A stretch of 54,162 bases of DNA from Pseudomonas fontis (GTDB taxonomy: Bacteria > Pseudomonadota > Gammaproteobacteria > Pseudomonadales > Pseudomonadaceae), in assembly GCF_028656955.1 (NCBI RefSeq), contig NZ_JAMDGY010000049.1, forward strand, positions 1 through 54,162. The letters run 5' to 3'. Position 1 is the stretch's first letter; each line of letters starts with the position of its first letter. The translations under genes and the position numbers were made by a program. Below the pieces are notes generated by a model that was not told the origin of the DNA, did no database searches, and saw only the letters and a program-made list of their open reading frames with translations. This document shows positions 44,065 through 53,289 of the stretch, one piece after another.

Positions 44065-44961
44065 ATGTCGGTAGCCACCATGACCCTGACCCAGCTGGAG
44101 ATTTTCTCCCAGGTCGCGCAGTTGCGCGGCTTCACCCGCGCCGCGCTGCGCCTGGGCATCAGCCAGTCAGCGGTGTCCCACGCGATCAAGGCGCTGGAGC
44201 AGGAACTCGGGGTGTCGCTGTTCGAGCGCCATGCCAGTGGCCTGGCCCTGACCCCGATTGGCGAGCAGTTGCTGCAGCGCGCCCGCGCCATGCTCGGCCT
44301 GGCCGCCACCATGGGCCAGGAAGCCGCCGACAGCCGTGGCATGAAGCAAGGCACCTTGCGCATCGGCTCGTTCGGCCCCAGCGCCTCGATTCGCCTGCTG
44401 CCAGCGATGCTCCAGGCGTTTCGCCAGCAGGCTCCCGGCATCGAGGTGCACATTGATGAGGGCCCCGACCGCGACGTGCTGCAATGGCTGCTGGAACGGC
44501 GCATTGATGTCGGCTTCGTGGTGCTGCCGCAAACCAGCTTTCACACCTTCCCGCTGCTCGAAGACCAGATGGTCGCCCTGCTGCCCGCCGGCCATGCACT
44601 GTGCGCTGAACCTGCGGTCAGCCTGAAGGCGCTGTGCGAGGACCCGTTCATCCTGTCCCAGGCCGGCTCTGCCGAACTGGTCGAGAGCCTGTTCCAGTCG
44701 GCCGGGGTCAGGCCCAATATCCGCTATCGCAGCGGGCAGTTGCTCAGCACCCTCGAAACGGTCGCCCGCGGCGATGCGCTGAGCGTGGTCGCCGAACTGT
44801 CGCTGCCCGAAGCTGGCGCAGGCCCGGCGCGCTACCAGACCCGGCCGCTGGCACCCAAGGTCCGGCGCAAGATCGGCCTGGCCGTGCTGGACCCGGCCCA
44901 GGCGTCCCCCGCCACCCTCGCCTTCATCACGCTTGCACAGTCACTGTGTGCCGAGCGATGA
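44065..44961 (+). CDS. LysR-family regulator
   Basis: 298 residues with the N-terminal helix-turn-helix (TLTQLEIFSQVAQLRGFTRAALRLGISQSAVSHAIKALEQELG) and the substrate-binding domain (SFGPSASIRLLPAMLQAFRQQAP). The start could also be ATG at 44080, six residues later. Its divergent partner is the EamA exporter, which it likely controls through the 76-bp spacer. The ligand is unknown. Confidence 0.88.
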   Translation: MSVATMTLTQLEIFSQVAQLRGFTRAALRLGISQSAVSHAIKALEQELGVSLFERHASGLALTPIGEQLLQRARAMLGLAATMGQEAADSRGMKQGTLRIGSFGPSASIRLLPAMLQAFRQQAPGIEVHIDEGPDRDVLQWLLERRIDVGFVVLPQTSFHTFPLLEDQMVALLPAGHALCAEPAVSLKALCEDPFILSQAGSAELVESLFQSAGVRPNIRYRSGQLLSTLETVARGDALSVVAELSLPEAGAGPARYQTRPLAPKVRRKIGLAVLDPAQASPATLAFITLAQSLCAER

Positions 44962-45037
44962 GCGGCTATGCTCAGCGCTTATGGATCCCAAAGCGGCGTG
45001 CCGTGCGCCCTTTCCCCGTCCACACAGGTTCTGCTCG

Positions 45038-46570
45038 ATGCCCTTCACGATAAAACGCACCGGCCGCTCGCCTTTTCGCGCACTGCTGCCCTGGCTGGTT
45101 GGCGTGATGCCGATCCTGTTCGGGGTGCTGATCATGCACTGGCAGGCCCAGCGTGAACTGCAATACCGCGCACAAAGCACGGCCGAGCAGGCGGTCGAGC
45201 ACCTCGACTGGATCGTCAGCAACCTGTCCGGTGCGGCCACCAGCCTGCTGCCGCTGGCCGGGAACCCGTGTGCCGAGGTCCAGTTGGCGCTGCGCGAGGT
45301 GGTCACGCGCACCTCGTTCGTGCGCTCGACCAACCTGTTCCATGCCGGCAACCTGTATTGCAGTTCGCTGTTCGGCGACTACAGCGAGCCGGTGAATGCC
45401 ACCGATTATGTCGATGGCACCCTTTGGCTGATGGATGGCAACTCGGTCACCCCGGGGCATGCCCTGCTGGTCTATCGCGTCAGCAACGGCGAAGACGGCG
45501 CCATCAGCACCGCCGATGGCGATCACCTGATCACTGCGCTGCGCCTGATCGGCCCGGGGGTCGGCCTGCGCATGCAAGTGGGGCCGCGCTGGATCGGCGA
45601 AGACGGCAAGGTCCACAGTGAGGCCATGCAGGCCTATGCCGAATCCCACGAAGTCGCCACCTCGAAACGCTTCCCCTACTCGATCCACAGCGGTTTCGAA
45701 GCCGGCGAATCCTGGCGCCTGATGGGCAGCGAGTACCCGGCCCTGTATGGCCTGATGGTGTTTCTCGGGGTAGCGGCGGGCACAGCCTGCCGCTGGCAAC
45801 TGCGCCGCGCCAGCTCGCCGCGGGCGGAGTTGCAACGGGCAATCGAGGCTGACGAGTTCGTGCCGTTCTACCAGCCGGTGGTGCGCGGTGGCGAATTCCG
45901 CTGGGCCGGCGCCGAAGTGCTGATGCGCTGGCAGCACCCGCGCGAGGGCCTGGTGCGCCCGGACCTGTTCATCCCCTATGCCGAACACAGCGGGCAGATC
46001 GTGCCGATGACTCGGCGCCTGATGCAACGCGTGGCCGCCGACCTTGCGCCACACGCCGACAAATTCGAGGATGGCTTCCATATCGGCATCAACATCACCG
46101 CCGACCATTGCCAGGACCTGAGCCTCTACGAGGAGTGCCGGCGCTTCCTCGCCGCCTTCCCGCCCGGCCGCGTGCTGCTGACCCTGGAACTGACCGAACG
46201 CAAGCTGATCGAGGCCAGCGCCACCACCACCGAGCTGTTCGACAAACTGCATGAACTGGGGGTGATGATCGCCATCGATGACTTCGGCACCGGCCAGTCG
46301 AGCCTGAGCTACCTGCGCCAGTTCAAGGTCGACTACCTGAAGATCGACCAGAGTTTCGTCGCCATGATCGGCGTCGACGCGCTGTCGCTGCATATCCTCG
46401 ACAGCATCATCACGCTGTCCGGCAAGCTCGGCCTGGGGATGGTTGCCGAGGGCGTGGAAACCGTCGGGCAGCGCGATTACCTGGCCGAACGCCAGGTCGA
46501 TTTCCAGCAAGGCTACCTGTTCGCCCGGCCCATGCCGCTCGACGACTTCCTGTCGGCAATCAAGCCCTGA
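45038..46570 (+). CDS. CSS-motif, EAL-domain cyclic-di-GMP phosphodiesterase
   Basis: 510 residues from the ATG at 45038. A helix at about 12-28 and another near 230-250 enclose a periplasmic region of the CSS type with the LYCSSL motif. The EAL domain is complete: EVLMRW (catalytic Glu and Arg), NITADH, LELTER, AIDDFGTGQSSL, LKIDQSF and AEGVET, so it should cut c-di-GMP to pGpG. In related proteins the CSS cysteines respond to redox state in the periplasm. The longer frame to 44933 overlaps the regulator gene and has no ribosome site. Likely role: lowering c-di-GMP and thereby affecting attachment and motility. Confidence 0.9.
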   Translation: MPFTIKRTGRSPFRALLPWLVGVMPILFGVLIMHWQAQRELQYRAQSTAEQAVEHLDWIVSNLSGAATSLLPLAGNPCAEVQLALREVVTRTSFVRSTNLFHAGNLYCSSLFGDYSEPVNATDYVDGTLWLMDGNSVTPGHALLVYRVSNGEDGAISTADGDHLITALRLIGPGVGLRMQVGPRWIGEDGKVHSEAMQAYAESHEVATSKRFPYSIHSGFEAGESWRLMGSEYPALYGLMVFLGVAAGTACRWQLRRASSPRAELQRAIEADEFVPFYQPVVRGGEFRWAGAEVLMRWQHPREGLVRPDLFIPYAEHSGQIVPMTRRLMQRVAADLAPHADKFEDGFHIGINITADHCQDLSLYEECRRFLAAFPPGRVLLTLELTERKLIEASATTTELFDKLHELGVMIAIDDFGTGQSSLSYLRQFKVDYLKIDQSFVAMIGVDALSLHILDSIITLSGKLGLGMVAEGVETVGQRDYLAERQVDFQQGYLFARPMPLDDFLSAIKP

Positions 46571-46655
46571 TCGACACCGGCGGTTGCCGAGCCGCCCGTC
46601 CCCCTGAGATCATTGTCGGTCACCCGCTCTTCCCTTCCCTGTACCCGAGGCACTT

Positions 46656-47543
46656 TTGTCCAGAGGCATCGTTCTATCCGTCGCAGCGTCCTGCCTGTTC
46701 GCCGTGATGTACTACTACACCTCCCTGCTCACCCCACTCGATGGCGAGGAAGTCTTCGGCTGGCGCATGCTCCTGACCCTGCCCTGCGTCACCCTGTTCA
46801 TGCTGATTACCCGCGATTGGCCACTGGTCACCGGGTTGCTGGCACGGGTGCGCCAGACCCCGGCATTGCTGCTGGGGCTGATCGGTACTTCGTCGTTGAT
46901 GGCGGTGCAGCTGTGGCTGTTTCTCTGGGCGCCGCTGCACGGGCGCAGCCTGGAGGTGTCGCTGGGCTACTTCCTGCTGCCGCTGAGCATGGTGCTGACT
47001 GGCCGCCTGGTGTATGGCGAGCGCCTGTCGCGCCTGCAGAAAGTGGCAGTGTTGTGCGCAGCGACCGGCGTGGGCCATGAGCTGTTCCAGCACGGCAGCT
47101 TCGCCTGGGAAACCCTGCTGGTGGCCAGCGGCTACCCGGTGTACTTCGTGTTGCGGCGCAAGCTGCGCACCGACCACCTTGGCGGGCTGTGGGCCGACAT
47201 GACGCTGATGCTGCCAGCGGCCCTGTACTTCGTGATCCAGGGCCCGCTGAGCAGCGCCGACCTGGCCGCCCACGCGCAGCTCTACGTATTGATCCCGCTA
47301 CTGGGCGTGATCAGCGCACTGGCGCTGATCAGCTACGTGCTGGCCAGCCGCATGCTTGCCTTCAGCCTGTTCGGCCTGCTCAGCTACGTCGAGCCGGTGC
47401 TGCTGGTCGCCGTGGCCCTGCTGCTGGGTGAAAGCATCGCAGCGGACCAATGGCTGACCTACCTGCCGATCTGGCTGGCGGTGGTGGTGCTGGTGCTCGA
47501 AGGCTTCAGGCACCTGCAACGTCAGCGACGACGCTCGGTGTAA
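46656..47543 (+). CDS. rarD: RarD-type EamA-family permease
   Basis: 295 residues starting at TTG 46656, with GAGG 7 nt before. It follows the RarD plan: RGIVLSVAASCLFAVMYYYTSLLTPLDGEEVFGWRMLLTLP, LGYFLLPLSMVLTGRLVYGERLS, SYVEPVLLVAVALLLGES. RarD proteins are predicted drug/metabolite transporters with uncertain substrate. Its 3' end overlaps the convergent TerC-family gene by 38 bp. Confidence 0.87.
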   Translation: MSRGIVLSVAASCLFAVMYYYTSLLTPLDGEEVFGWRMLLTLPCVTLFMLITRDWPLVTGLLARVRQTPALLLGLIGTSSLMAVQLWLFLWAPLHGRSLEVSLGYFLLPLSMVLTGRLVYGERLSRLQKVAVLCAATGVGHELFQHGSFAWETLLVASGYPVYFVLRRKLRTDHLGGLWADMTLMLPAALYFVIQGPLSSADLAAHAQLYVLIPLLGVISALALISYVLASRMLAFSLFGLLSYVEPVLLVAVALLLGESIAADQWLTYLPIWLAVVVLVLEGFRHLQRQRRRSV

Positions 47544-49077
47544 GGCGCACCTGGCGCACGCGGCGTTCCTCCACCGCTTCCACGGTCATGGTCCAGTGCT
47601 CCCAGACCAACTGGTCGCCGACCACCGGCAAGCGGTCCAGCAGGCTCATCACCAGCCCGGCGAGGGTTTGATAGTCCTCGGTGGGCTTGGCCGCAAAGCC
47701 GATCTGCGCCTGCAACTGGCGCAGGTTCAACGCGCCACTGACCAGGTAGCCCTGTTCATCGGCGACGATGTCCGGGCCCACCACTTCGCTGGCATCCGGC
47801 AACTGCCCGGCAATCGACTCGAGAATGTCGGTCATGGTCAGCACGCCGGTGAAGTCACCGAACTCGTTGACCACGAAGGCGATGTGCGTCGACTCGTTGC
47901 GCATCTGCTCCAGCGCGTTGAGGATGCTGAAGCTTTCCAGCAGGTTCAACGGCGTACGGGCCAGGCGTTCGAGGTCCGGCTCATGGCCTGCGAGCAGTTC
48001 CTTGAGCAGTTCCTTCTTGTGCACGAAGCCCAGCGGCTCCTCGATACGGCCGTCACGGATCAACGGCAGACGCGAGTAGGACGAATGCATCAGCGCGGTG
48101 CGAATCGCCTCAGGTGATTGCGTCAGGTCGATGGCATCGACCTTGGCGCGCACCGTCATCACCGTCTTGATCGGACGTTCGGCGAGGTTCAGCACCCCGC
48201 TGATCATCACCCGCTCGCGGCGGTCGAACAGCACCTGCTCGTCGCCATCACCGACCAGGTCGGCGATCTCATCACCCACTTCGTCGGCGTCCATGCGGCG
48301 CCCGCCCAGCATGCGCAATACCGCATGGGCGGTACGCTCACGCAACGGCCGATGCTGCTGCAGGCTGCGCTTGCGGCGGGCCCGGGCCAGCTGGTTGAAG
48401 ATCTCGACCAGGATCGAGAAACCGATGGCGGCGTACAGGTAGCCCTTCGGAATATGGAAGCCCAGGCCTTCAGCGGTGAGGCTGAAGCCGATCATCATCA
48501 GGAAGCCCAGGCACAGCATGATCACTGTCGGGTGGGCGTTGACGAAGCGGGTCAGCGGTTTGCTGGCGACGATCATGATGCCGATGGAGAAGATCACCGC
48601 GATCATCATGATCGACAGTTCCTCGACCATGCCCACGGCGGTAATCACCGCGTCCAGCGAGAACACCGCGTCGAGCACCACGATCTGCGCCACGATCGGC
48701 CAGAACAGCGCATGACGCACCGCGCCGGAGGCTTGGGCGACGTGCCCTTCGAGGCGTTCGTGCAGTTCCATGGTGGCCTTGAACAGCAGGAACACACCAC
48801 CGAACAGCATGATCAGGTCACGTCCGGAGAAGGATTTGCCGAACACATCGATCAATGGCGCAGTGAGGGTCACCATCCACGAGATGCTGGCCAGCAGGCC
48901 AAGGCGCATGATCAGCGCCAGGGACAAACCGATCACCCGCGCGCGGTCGCGCTGATGCGGCGGCAGCTTGTCGGCGAGGATCGCGATGAACACCAGGTTG
49001 TCGATGCCCAGAACCAGTTCCAGGACAATCAGCGTGGCGAGGCCCAGCCAGGCCGTAGGATCGGCTAGCCATTCCAT
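47506..49077 (-). CDS. TerC-family membrane protein with CBS and CorC/HlyC domains
   Basis: 523 residues. The N-terminal 240 or so make a TerC-type membrane domain of about seven helices (LGLATLIVLELVLGIDNLVFIAIL, DAVFSLDAVITAVGMVEELS, acidic residues within helices as for metal transport). Then follow two CBS domains (residues about 300-430, TVMTVRAKVDAIDLT, HIAFVVNEFGDFTGVLTMTDIL) and the small CorC/HlyC transporter-associated domain (PDASEVVGPDIVADEQGYLVSGALNL onward). The composition is that of YoaE/YegH-like proteins. A role in metal-ion handling is likely from the family, not proven. Confidence 0.9.
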   Translation of the reverse strand: MEWLADPTAWLGLATLIVLELVLGIDNLVFIAILADKLPPHQRDRARVIGLSLALIMRLGLLASISWMVTLTAPLIDVFGKSFSGRDLIMLFGGVFLLFKATMELHERLEGHVAQASGAVRHALFWPIVAQIVVLDAVFSLDAVITAVGMVEELSIMMIAVIFSIGIMIVASKPLTRFVNAHPTVIMLCLGFLMMIGFSLTAEGLGFHIPKGYLYAAIGFSILVEIFNQLARARRKRSLQQHRPLRERTAHAVLRMLGGRRMDADEVGDEIADLVGDGDEQVLFDRRERVMISGVLNLAERPIKTVMTVRAKVDAIDLTQSPEAIRTALMHSSYSRLPLIRDGRIEEPLGFVHKKELLKELLAGHEPDLERLARTPLNLLESFSILNALEQMRNESTHIAFVVNEFGDFTGVLTMTDILESIAGQLPDASEVVGPDIVADEQGYLVSGALNLRQLQAQIGFAAKPTEDYQTLAGLVMSLLDRLPVVGDQLVWEHWTMTVEAVEERRVRQVRLTPSVVADVAGA

Positions 49078-49394
49078 GGGCGGACACTCATGTTAAGGAC
49101 GTCGCAAGGACGGGGGATTGGCCGGTTAGGCCAGCAACTGGGGGGCTCCGAGAACGAAGTCATGGTTACCTTGGAACAATTGGGGACGAAGATCCTACTA
49201 GTTCAGCTGGTTTTCCTCACAGCGGGAAAGTATTTCAAAACCTGTACACACAGGAGCAACTGTCATGCACCGCTGCCCTTGTGGGAGCGGGCGGCAGTTG
49301 CTCAGTGCAAGCACTGGACTGGGTGATTTCCTTCAATACCCGGCTGCGGCAGCTGCATAAGCTCGCCCCACCAACACCATCGAAGAACCTCCCC
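49078..49394. other. Intergenic region between divergent genes
   Basis: 317 bp between TerC-family and LysE-family genes. A REP half-site (TTGTGGGAGCGGGCGGCA near 49279) is visible. No other recognisable element; it must hold promoters for both genes. Confidence 0.4.
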
Positions 49395-49982
49395 ATGAGC
49401 CTGACCCTATCCATGGCCGCCTTTGCGCTGGCCGCCTCCATCTCCCCCGGCCCGGTCAACATCGTCGCCCTCGGCGCCGGCGCCCGGCACGGCTTGCGCC
49501 CCGCTCTACGCCATGTGACCGGGGCCACGCTGGGCTTCTGTCTATTGCTGGTGCTGGTTGGCCTGGGCCTGCATGAAGTGCTGCGCTACTGGCCCGGCCT
49601 GACCCAGGCGCTGCATTGGGCCGGGGTACTGTTTTTGCTGTACATGGCCTGGAAGCTGGCCCGCGACAACGGCCAACTGGGCGATGGCCGCCCCACCCGC
49701 GTGCCTTCGCTGCTCGATGGCGCGGTGATGCAATGGCTCAACCCCAAGGCGTGGCTGGCCTGCGTCGCCGGCATCGGCGCCTTCGTCGGCCAGGGTGAAA
49801 ATACCGTGCTGTGGCAGTTCACCTTGATCTACCTGGTGATCTGCTACCTGTCGCTGGGCTGCTGGGCCTGGGCCGGCAGCGCGATCCGCCGCTACCTGGA
49901 CAACCCTCGGCGCATCCGCCTGTTCAACCGAAGCCTTGCGCTGCTGCTGATAGCCAGCGCGGTGTACCTGCTACTGGGCTGA
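49395..49982 (+). CDS. LysE/RhtB-family amino-acid exporter
   Basis: 195 residues, about six membrane helices. The start ISPGPVNIVALGAGARHGLRPALRHVTGATLG carries the family's signature (SPGP and the conserved glycine stretch), and NPKAWLACVAGIGAF is the second conserved element. The start at MSLTLSMAAFAL is chosen because the frame before it has no membrane or family character. Its 3' end overlaps the convergent AraC gene by 12 bp. The exported amino acid is unknown. Confidence 0.87.
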   Translation: MSLTLSMAAFALAASISPGPVNIVALGAGARHGLRPALRHVTGATLGFCLLLVLVGLGLHEVLRYWPGLTQALHWAGVLFLLYMAWKLARDNGQLGDGRPTRVPSLLDGAVMQWLNPKAWLACVAGIGAFVGQGENTVLWQFTLIYLVICYLSLGCWAWAGSAIRRYLDNPRRIRLFNRSLALLLIASAVYLLLG

Positions 49983-50756
49983 GCGGTAATGGCCCGGCGT
50001 AGCCGCCAGGTGCTGCTTGAAGGCACGCTGCAAATGCGCCTGATCGGCAAAGCCGGCGTCCAGCGCCACCTCGGCAATCAACCGGCCCTGACGCAACTGG
50101 GCGCGGGCATATTGCACGCGCCGATCCAGCAGGTAGCCATGGGGTGTCAGGCCGAAGTGCCGCTTGAACGCGCGAATCAGGTACGAGGCGGACAACCCGG
50201 CCGCCTCGGCAATGTCGTCCAGCTTCAGCGGCTCGGTGCAATGCGCCCGGATGAACGCTGCCGCCCGCTCCAGGCGCAGGTCAGCCGGTGTTGCCCTGGC
50301 TGGCGGGGCCTGCAGGTGCTGGCTCAAGCCCAGGAAGAATTGCCGAGCCGCCGCCTGCTTGTGCGCCGCCTCGATGCGCTCATCGACCAGCAATGCGTAG
50401 AACGCCGTCAGCGCTTCGAACAGCGCCGGCGAGCGGCTCAGCGTTGCGTTCACCGGGGTAAAACCAAGCTCGGCCAGCCAGGGCAGCTCGACGAACAGCA
50501 TCAGGTACGACCAGGGCTGCTCGGCAATCGGGTTGCAGGCATGCACCACGCCCGGGTTCATGATCACCACGCTGCCAGCGTCGATCTCCTGCCAGCAGTC
50601 CCCATTGAGGTAGCTGCTACGCCCCGCTGTAACCGCGCCGATCGAAAAGCTCGCATGGGAGTGCAACGCGTAACAGACCTTGCGCCCGTCGGCGACTTCA
50701 CGCGCCTCGATAAAGGGCAGCGCCGGGTCTCGCCAGAATCGTGAAGGGGTACGCAT
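49971..50756 (-). CDS. AraC-family regulator
   Basis: 261 residues from ATG at 50756. The N-terminal AraC-like cupin part (CYALHSHASFSIGAVTAGRSSYL, VIMNPGVVHACNP) precedes two helix-turn-helix motifs (LKLDDIAEAAGLSASYLIRAFKRHFGLTPHGYL and IAEVALDAGFADQAHLQRAFKQHLAATPGHYR). The longer frame has no support. Such regulators next to LysE exporters often control them; here the genes are convergent, so regulation would act from a distance. Confidence 0.88.
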   Translation of the reverse strand: MRTPSRFWRDPALPFIEAREVADGRKVCYALHSHASFSIGAVTAGRSSYLNGDCWQEIDAGSVVIMNPGVVHACNPIAEQPWSYLMLFVELPWLAELGFTPVNATLSRSPALFEALTAFYALLVDERIEAAHKQAAARQFFLGLSQHLQAPPARATPADLRLERAAAFIRAHCTEPLKLDDIAEAAGLSASYLIRAFKRHFGLTPHGYLLDRRVQYARAQLRQGRLIAEVALDAGFADQAHLQRAFKQHLAATPGHYRSAQ

Positions 50757-50781
50757 CGCAAGTCTCCCGGCAACCTTGTGA

Positions 50782-51324
50782 CTACTCGTCGGCGTCGTGC
50801 ACCACGACCAGCAACTGCGCCTGCACATCGCCCACCGAGCGCAGCCGGTGCGGGGTCTGGGCGTTGAAGTACAGGGCGTCGCCGCGCTCCAGCAGCACCC
50901 GCTCGTTCATGAAGTCGACCTCGACCTGCCCTTCATGAACAAACAGGAACTCCTCGCCCAGGTGCTCCTTGAAGGTGGAATCACTGAAGTCCATTGGCGG
51001 GCAGATGATGAACGGCAGCAGGCTGCGCTGGCCGATCTGGTTGGCCAGCACCGCGTAACCCGGGCCATCGCTGCGGCCCGCCAGTGGCTGGCGCTCGCCA
51101 CTGCGTACCAGGCTGTAGCGCGCCTGGCCGGGCTGGTCTTCGGCGAACAGCTCCTCGACGTTGACGTTCAAGGCCCGCGCCAGTTTCAGCGCCGCCGCAA
51201 TCGACGGCGTGTTGAGCCCGCGCTCGACCTTGGACAGGTAACTCTTGGTCATGGCGGTTTTTTCAGCCAACCCTTCCAGGGTGATGCCAAGTTTTTTTCT
51301 TAATAATTTCAATCGGATAGACAT
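50782..51324 (-). CDS. XRE-family helix-turn-helix and cupin regulator
   Basis: 180 residues from MSIRLKLLRKKLG. An XRE helix-turn-helix (GITLEGLAEKTAMTKSYLSKVERGLNTPSIAAALKLARAL) is joined to a cupin domain (HLGEEFLFVHEGQVEVDF...LLERGDALYFNAQTPHRLRSVG). The start at 51324 is preferred because upstream codons (MMTQNKLYDTE) lie in the promoter region. It is divergent from the class II aldolase gene, 105 bp away, and so is the likely local repressor or activator of the aldolase/DapA-like pair. Confidence 0.87.
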   Translation of the reverse strand: MSIRLKLLRKKLGITLEGLAEKTAMTKSYLSKVERGLNTPSIAAALKLARALNVNVEELFAEDQPGQARYSLVRSGERQPLAGRSDGPGYAVLANQIGQRSLLPFIICPPMDFSDSTFKEHLGEEFLFVHEGQVEVDFMNERVLLERGDALYFNAQTPHRLRSVGDVQAQLLVVVHDADE

Positions 51325-51429
51325 GTGACGCGGATCTTCCCCATGCGGCAGGCAACTTTTTACTTGCCAATGACACTCTGTGTCATATAGCTTGTTTTGT
51401 GTCATCAACTGCCACCGAGGACACTCCCC

Positions 51430-52212
51430 ATGGCCAAGACATTAGCACTCCCCAAGGACCAGCTGGTCAAGCAGGCCCTTTCGCAGATGCAGGGTTCGCT
51501 CGCGGATAATACGTGGACTGTGCGAGAAAAGCTGGCGCTCACCTGCCGCATCCTCTTCGACAACGGTCACGACTCTGGCCTGGCCGGGCAGATCAGCGCC
51601 CGCGGCCCGCAGCCGGGCACCTTCTACACCCAGCAACTGGGCCTGGGTTTTGACGAAATCACCGCCAGCAACCTGCTGCTGGTCAACGAAGACCTGGAAG
51701 TGCTTGAAGGCGACGGCATGCCCAACCCGGCCAACCGCTTCCACAGCTGGGTGTACCGTGCACGGCCGGATGTGCACTGCATCATCCACACCCACCCGAC
51801 CCATGTTGCCGCGCTGTCGATGCTCGAAGTGCCGTTGCAGGTATCGCACATGGACCTGTGCCCGCTGTATGAGGACTGCGCGTTCCTCGAAGCCTGGCCG
51901 GGGGTGCCGGTGGGCAACGAGGAAGGCGAGATCATCAGTGCCGCGCTGGGCGACAAGCGCGCCATCCTGCTGTCGCACCACGGCCAACTGTCTACCGGGG
52001 CGAGCATCGAGGAAGCCTGCGTGATCGCACAGCTGATCGAGCGTGCAGCCAAGCTGCAACTGCTGGCCATGGCGGCGGGTGAAATCAAGCCGATTGCACC
52101 TGAGCTGGGGCGCGAGGCGCACGACTGGATTTCGCGTCCCAAGCGCCACGGCGCCGCGTTCAATTACTATGCTCGCCAGTGCCTGCGCGTGCATGCCGAC
52201 TGCCTGAACTGA
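51430..52212 (+). CDS. Class II aldolase/adducin-family protein
   Basis: 260 residues from ATG 51430 (GAGG upstream). The zinc-binding histidines of the class II aldolase fold are present: HCIIHTHPTHVAALS (H120, H122) and AILLSHHGQL later. Members cleave or isomerise sugar phosphates, or decarboxylate small acids. It is followed after 25 bp by a DapA-like aldolase gene and is preceded by the divergent XRE-cupin regulator, which suggests a small catabolic unit; the substrate is not evident. Confidence 0.87.
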   Translation: MAKTLALPKDQLVKQALSQMQGSLADNTWTVREKLALTCRILFDNGHDSGLAGQISARGPQPGTFYTQQLGLGFDEITASNLLLVNEDLEVLEGDGMPNPANRFHSWVYRARPDVHCIIHTHPTHVAALSMLEVPLQVSHMDLCPLYEDCAFLEAWPGVPVGNEEGEIISAALGDKRAILLSHHGQLSTGASIEEACVIAQLIERAAKLQLLAMAAGEIKPIAPELGREAHDWISRPKRHGAAFNYYARQCLRVHADCLN

Positions 52213-52237
52213 CCTGCCTTTTACGGAGCACTTTTCC

Positions 52238-53122
52238 ATGACCACGACTTTTCACGGCATCATCGGCTACACCGTCACCCCGTTCGACGCAGGTGGCGAA
52301 ACGCTCGACCTGGCGGCGCTCGGGCATTCCATCGACCGTTTGATTGACGGCGGCGTGCAGGCCATCGCCCCGCTGGGCAGCACCGGCGAAGGCGCTTACC
52401 TGAGTGACCGCGAATGGGATGAAGTAGCGGCCTTCAGCCTGTCGCACATTGCCGGGCGGGTGCCGACCATCGTCAGCGTCTCCGACCTGACCACTGCCAG
52501 CGCCGTGCGCCGGGCGCGTTACGCCCAGGAACATGGCGCCGATGCGGTGATGGTGTTGCCGGCAGCGTACTGGAAGCTCAGCGAAGCGGAGATCCTCGCG
52601 CACTACCAGCGTATTGGTGACAGCATCGGCGTGCCGATCATGCTCTACAACAACCCGGCCACCAGCGGCACCGACATGTCGGTTGAGTTGATCATGCGCA
52701 TCGTGCGCCAGGTCGAGAACGTGACCATGGTCAAGGAGAGCACGGGCGATATCCAGCGCATGCACAAGCTGCAACAACTGGGCGAAGGCCAGGTGCCGTT
52801 CTACAACGGCTGCAACCCATTGGCCCTGGAAGCCTTCGTGGCGGGTGCGGCGGGCTGGTGTACGGCGGCGGCGAACCTGATTCCTGATTTGAACCAGCAG
52901 TTGTATCAGGCCGTATTGGCCAATGACCTGGTACAGGCACGCGCGTTGTTCTACCGCCAGTTGCCATTGCTGGAGTTCATTCTCAAGGGTGGCTTGCCGG
53001 CGACGGTGAAGGCAGGCCTCGCGCTTACCGGGCTGGAAATGGGTGAGCCGAGGTTGCCGGTGTTCCCACTGGATGCACCAGGCCGGGCACGCTTGGCAGC
53101 GTTGCTGGAAGCACTGCGCTAA
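52238..53122 (+). CDS. Dihydrodipicolinate synthase-family aldolase
   Basis: 294 residues with the class I DapA/NAL barrel: LGSTGEGAYLSDREWDEV (pyruvate-binding GSTGE), Y137 in MLYNNPATSG, and the Schiff-base lysine K166 in TMVKESTGD. A second true DapA is not expected in such context; the family also includes N-acetylneuraminate lyase, hydroxy-oxo-acid aldolases and dehydratases. The 25-bp spacing to the class II aldolase gene and the shared control region suggest that the two enzymes act in one degradation route. Confidence 0.88.
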   Translation: MTTTFHGIIGYTVTPFDAGGETLDLAALGHSIDRLIDGGVQAIAPLGSTGEGAYLSDREWDEVAAFSLSHIAGRVPTIVSVSDLTTASAVRRARYAQEHGADAVMVLPAAYWKLSEAEILAHYQRIGDSIGVPIMLYNNPATSGTDMSVELIMRIVRQVENVTMVKESTGDIQRMHKLQQLGEGQVPFYNGCNPLALEAFVAGAAGWCTAAANLIPDLNQQLYQAVLANDLVQARALFYRQLPLLEFILKGGLPATVKAGLALTGLEMGEPRLPVFPLDAPGRARLAALLEALR

Positions 53123-53142
53123 AAGACAAGCCGGCACGATTC

Positions 53143-53233
53143 TGTGGGTGCCGGCGTTGCCGGCGATTGATTGCGCAGCAATCATGGGCGCTGTACCGTC
53201 AGTGCCTCATCGTCGGCAAGGCCGGCTCCCACA
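53143..53233. repeat. Inverted REP-like pair
   Basis: TGTGGGTGCCGGCGTTGCCG at 53143 pairs with the inverted CGGCAAGGCCGGCTCCCACA ending at 53233. A second small palindrome (ATTGCGCAGCAAT) lies between. Typical extragenic palindrome of Pseudomonas, downstream of the DapA-like gene. Confidence 0.8.
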
Positions 53234-53289
53234 GGAGTCTACTGTGCCGCAGAGATTCTCGTGATGTTCAAAAATCTCTCTGGCGGCTG

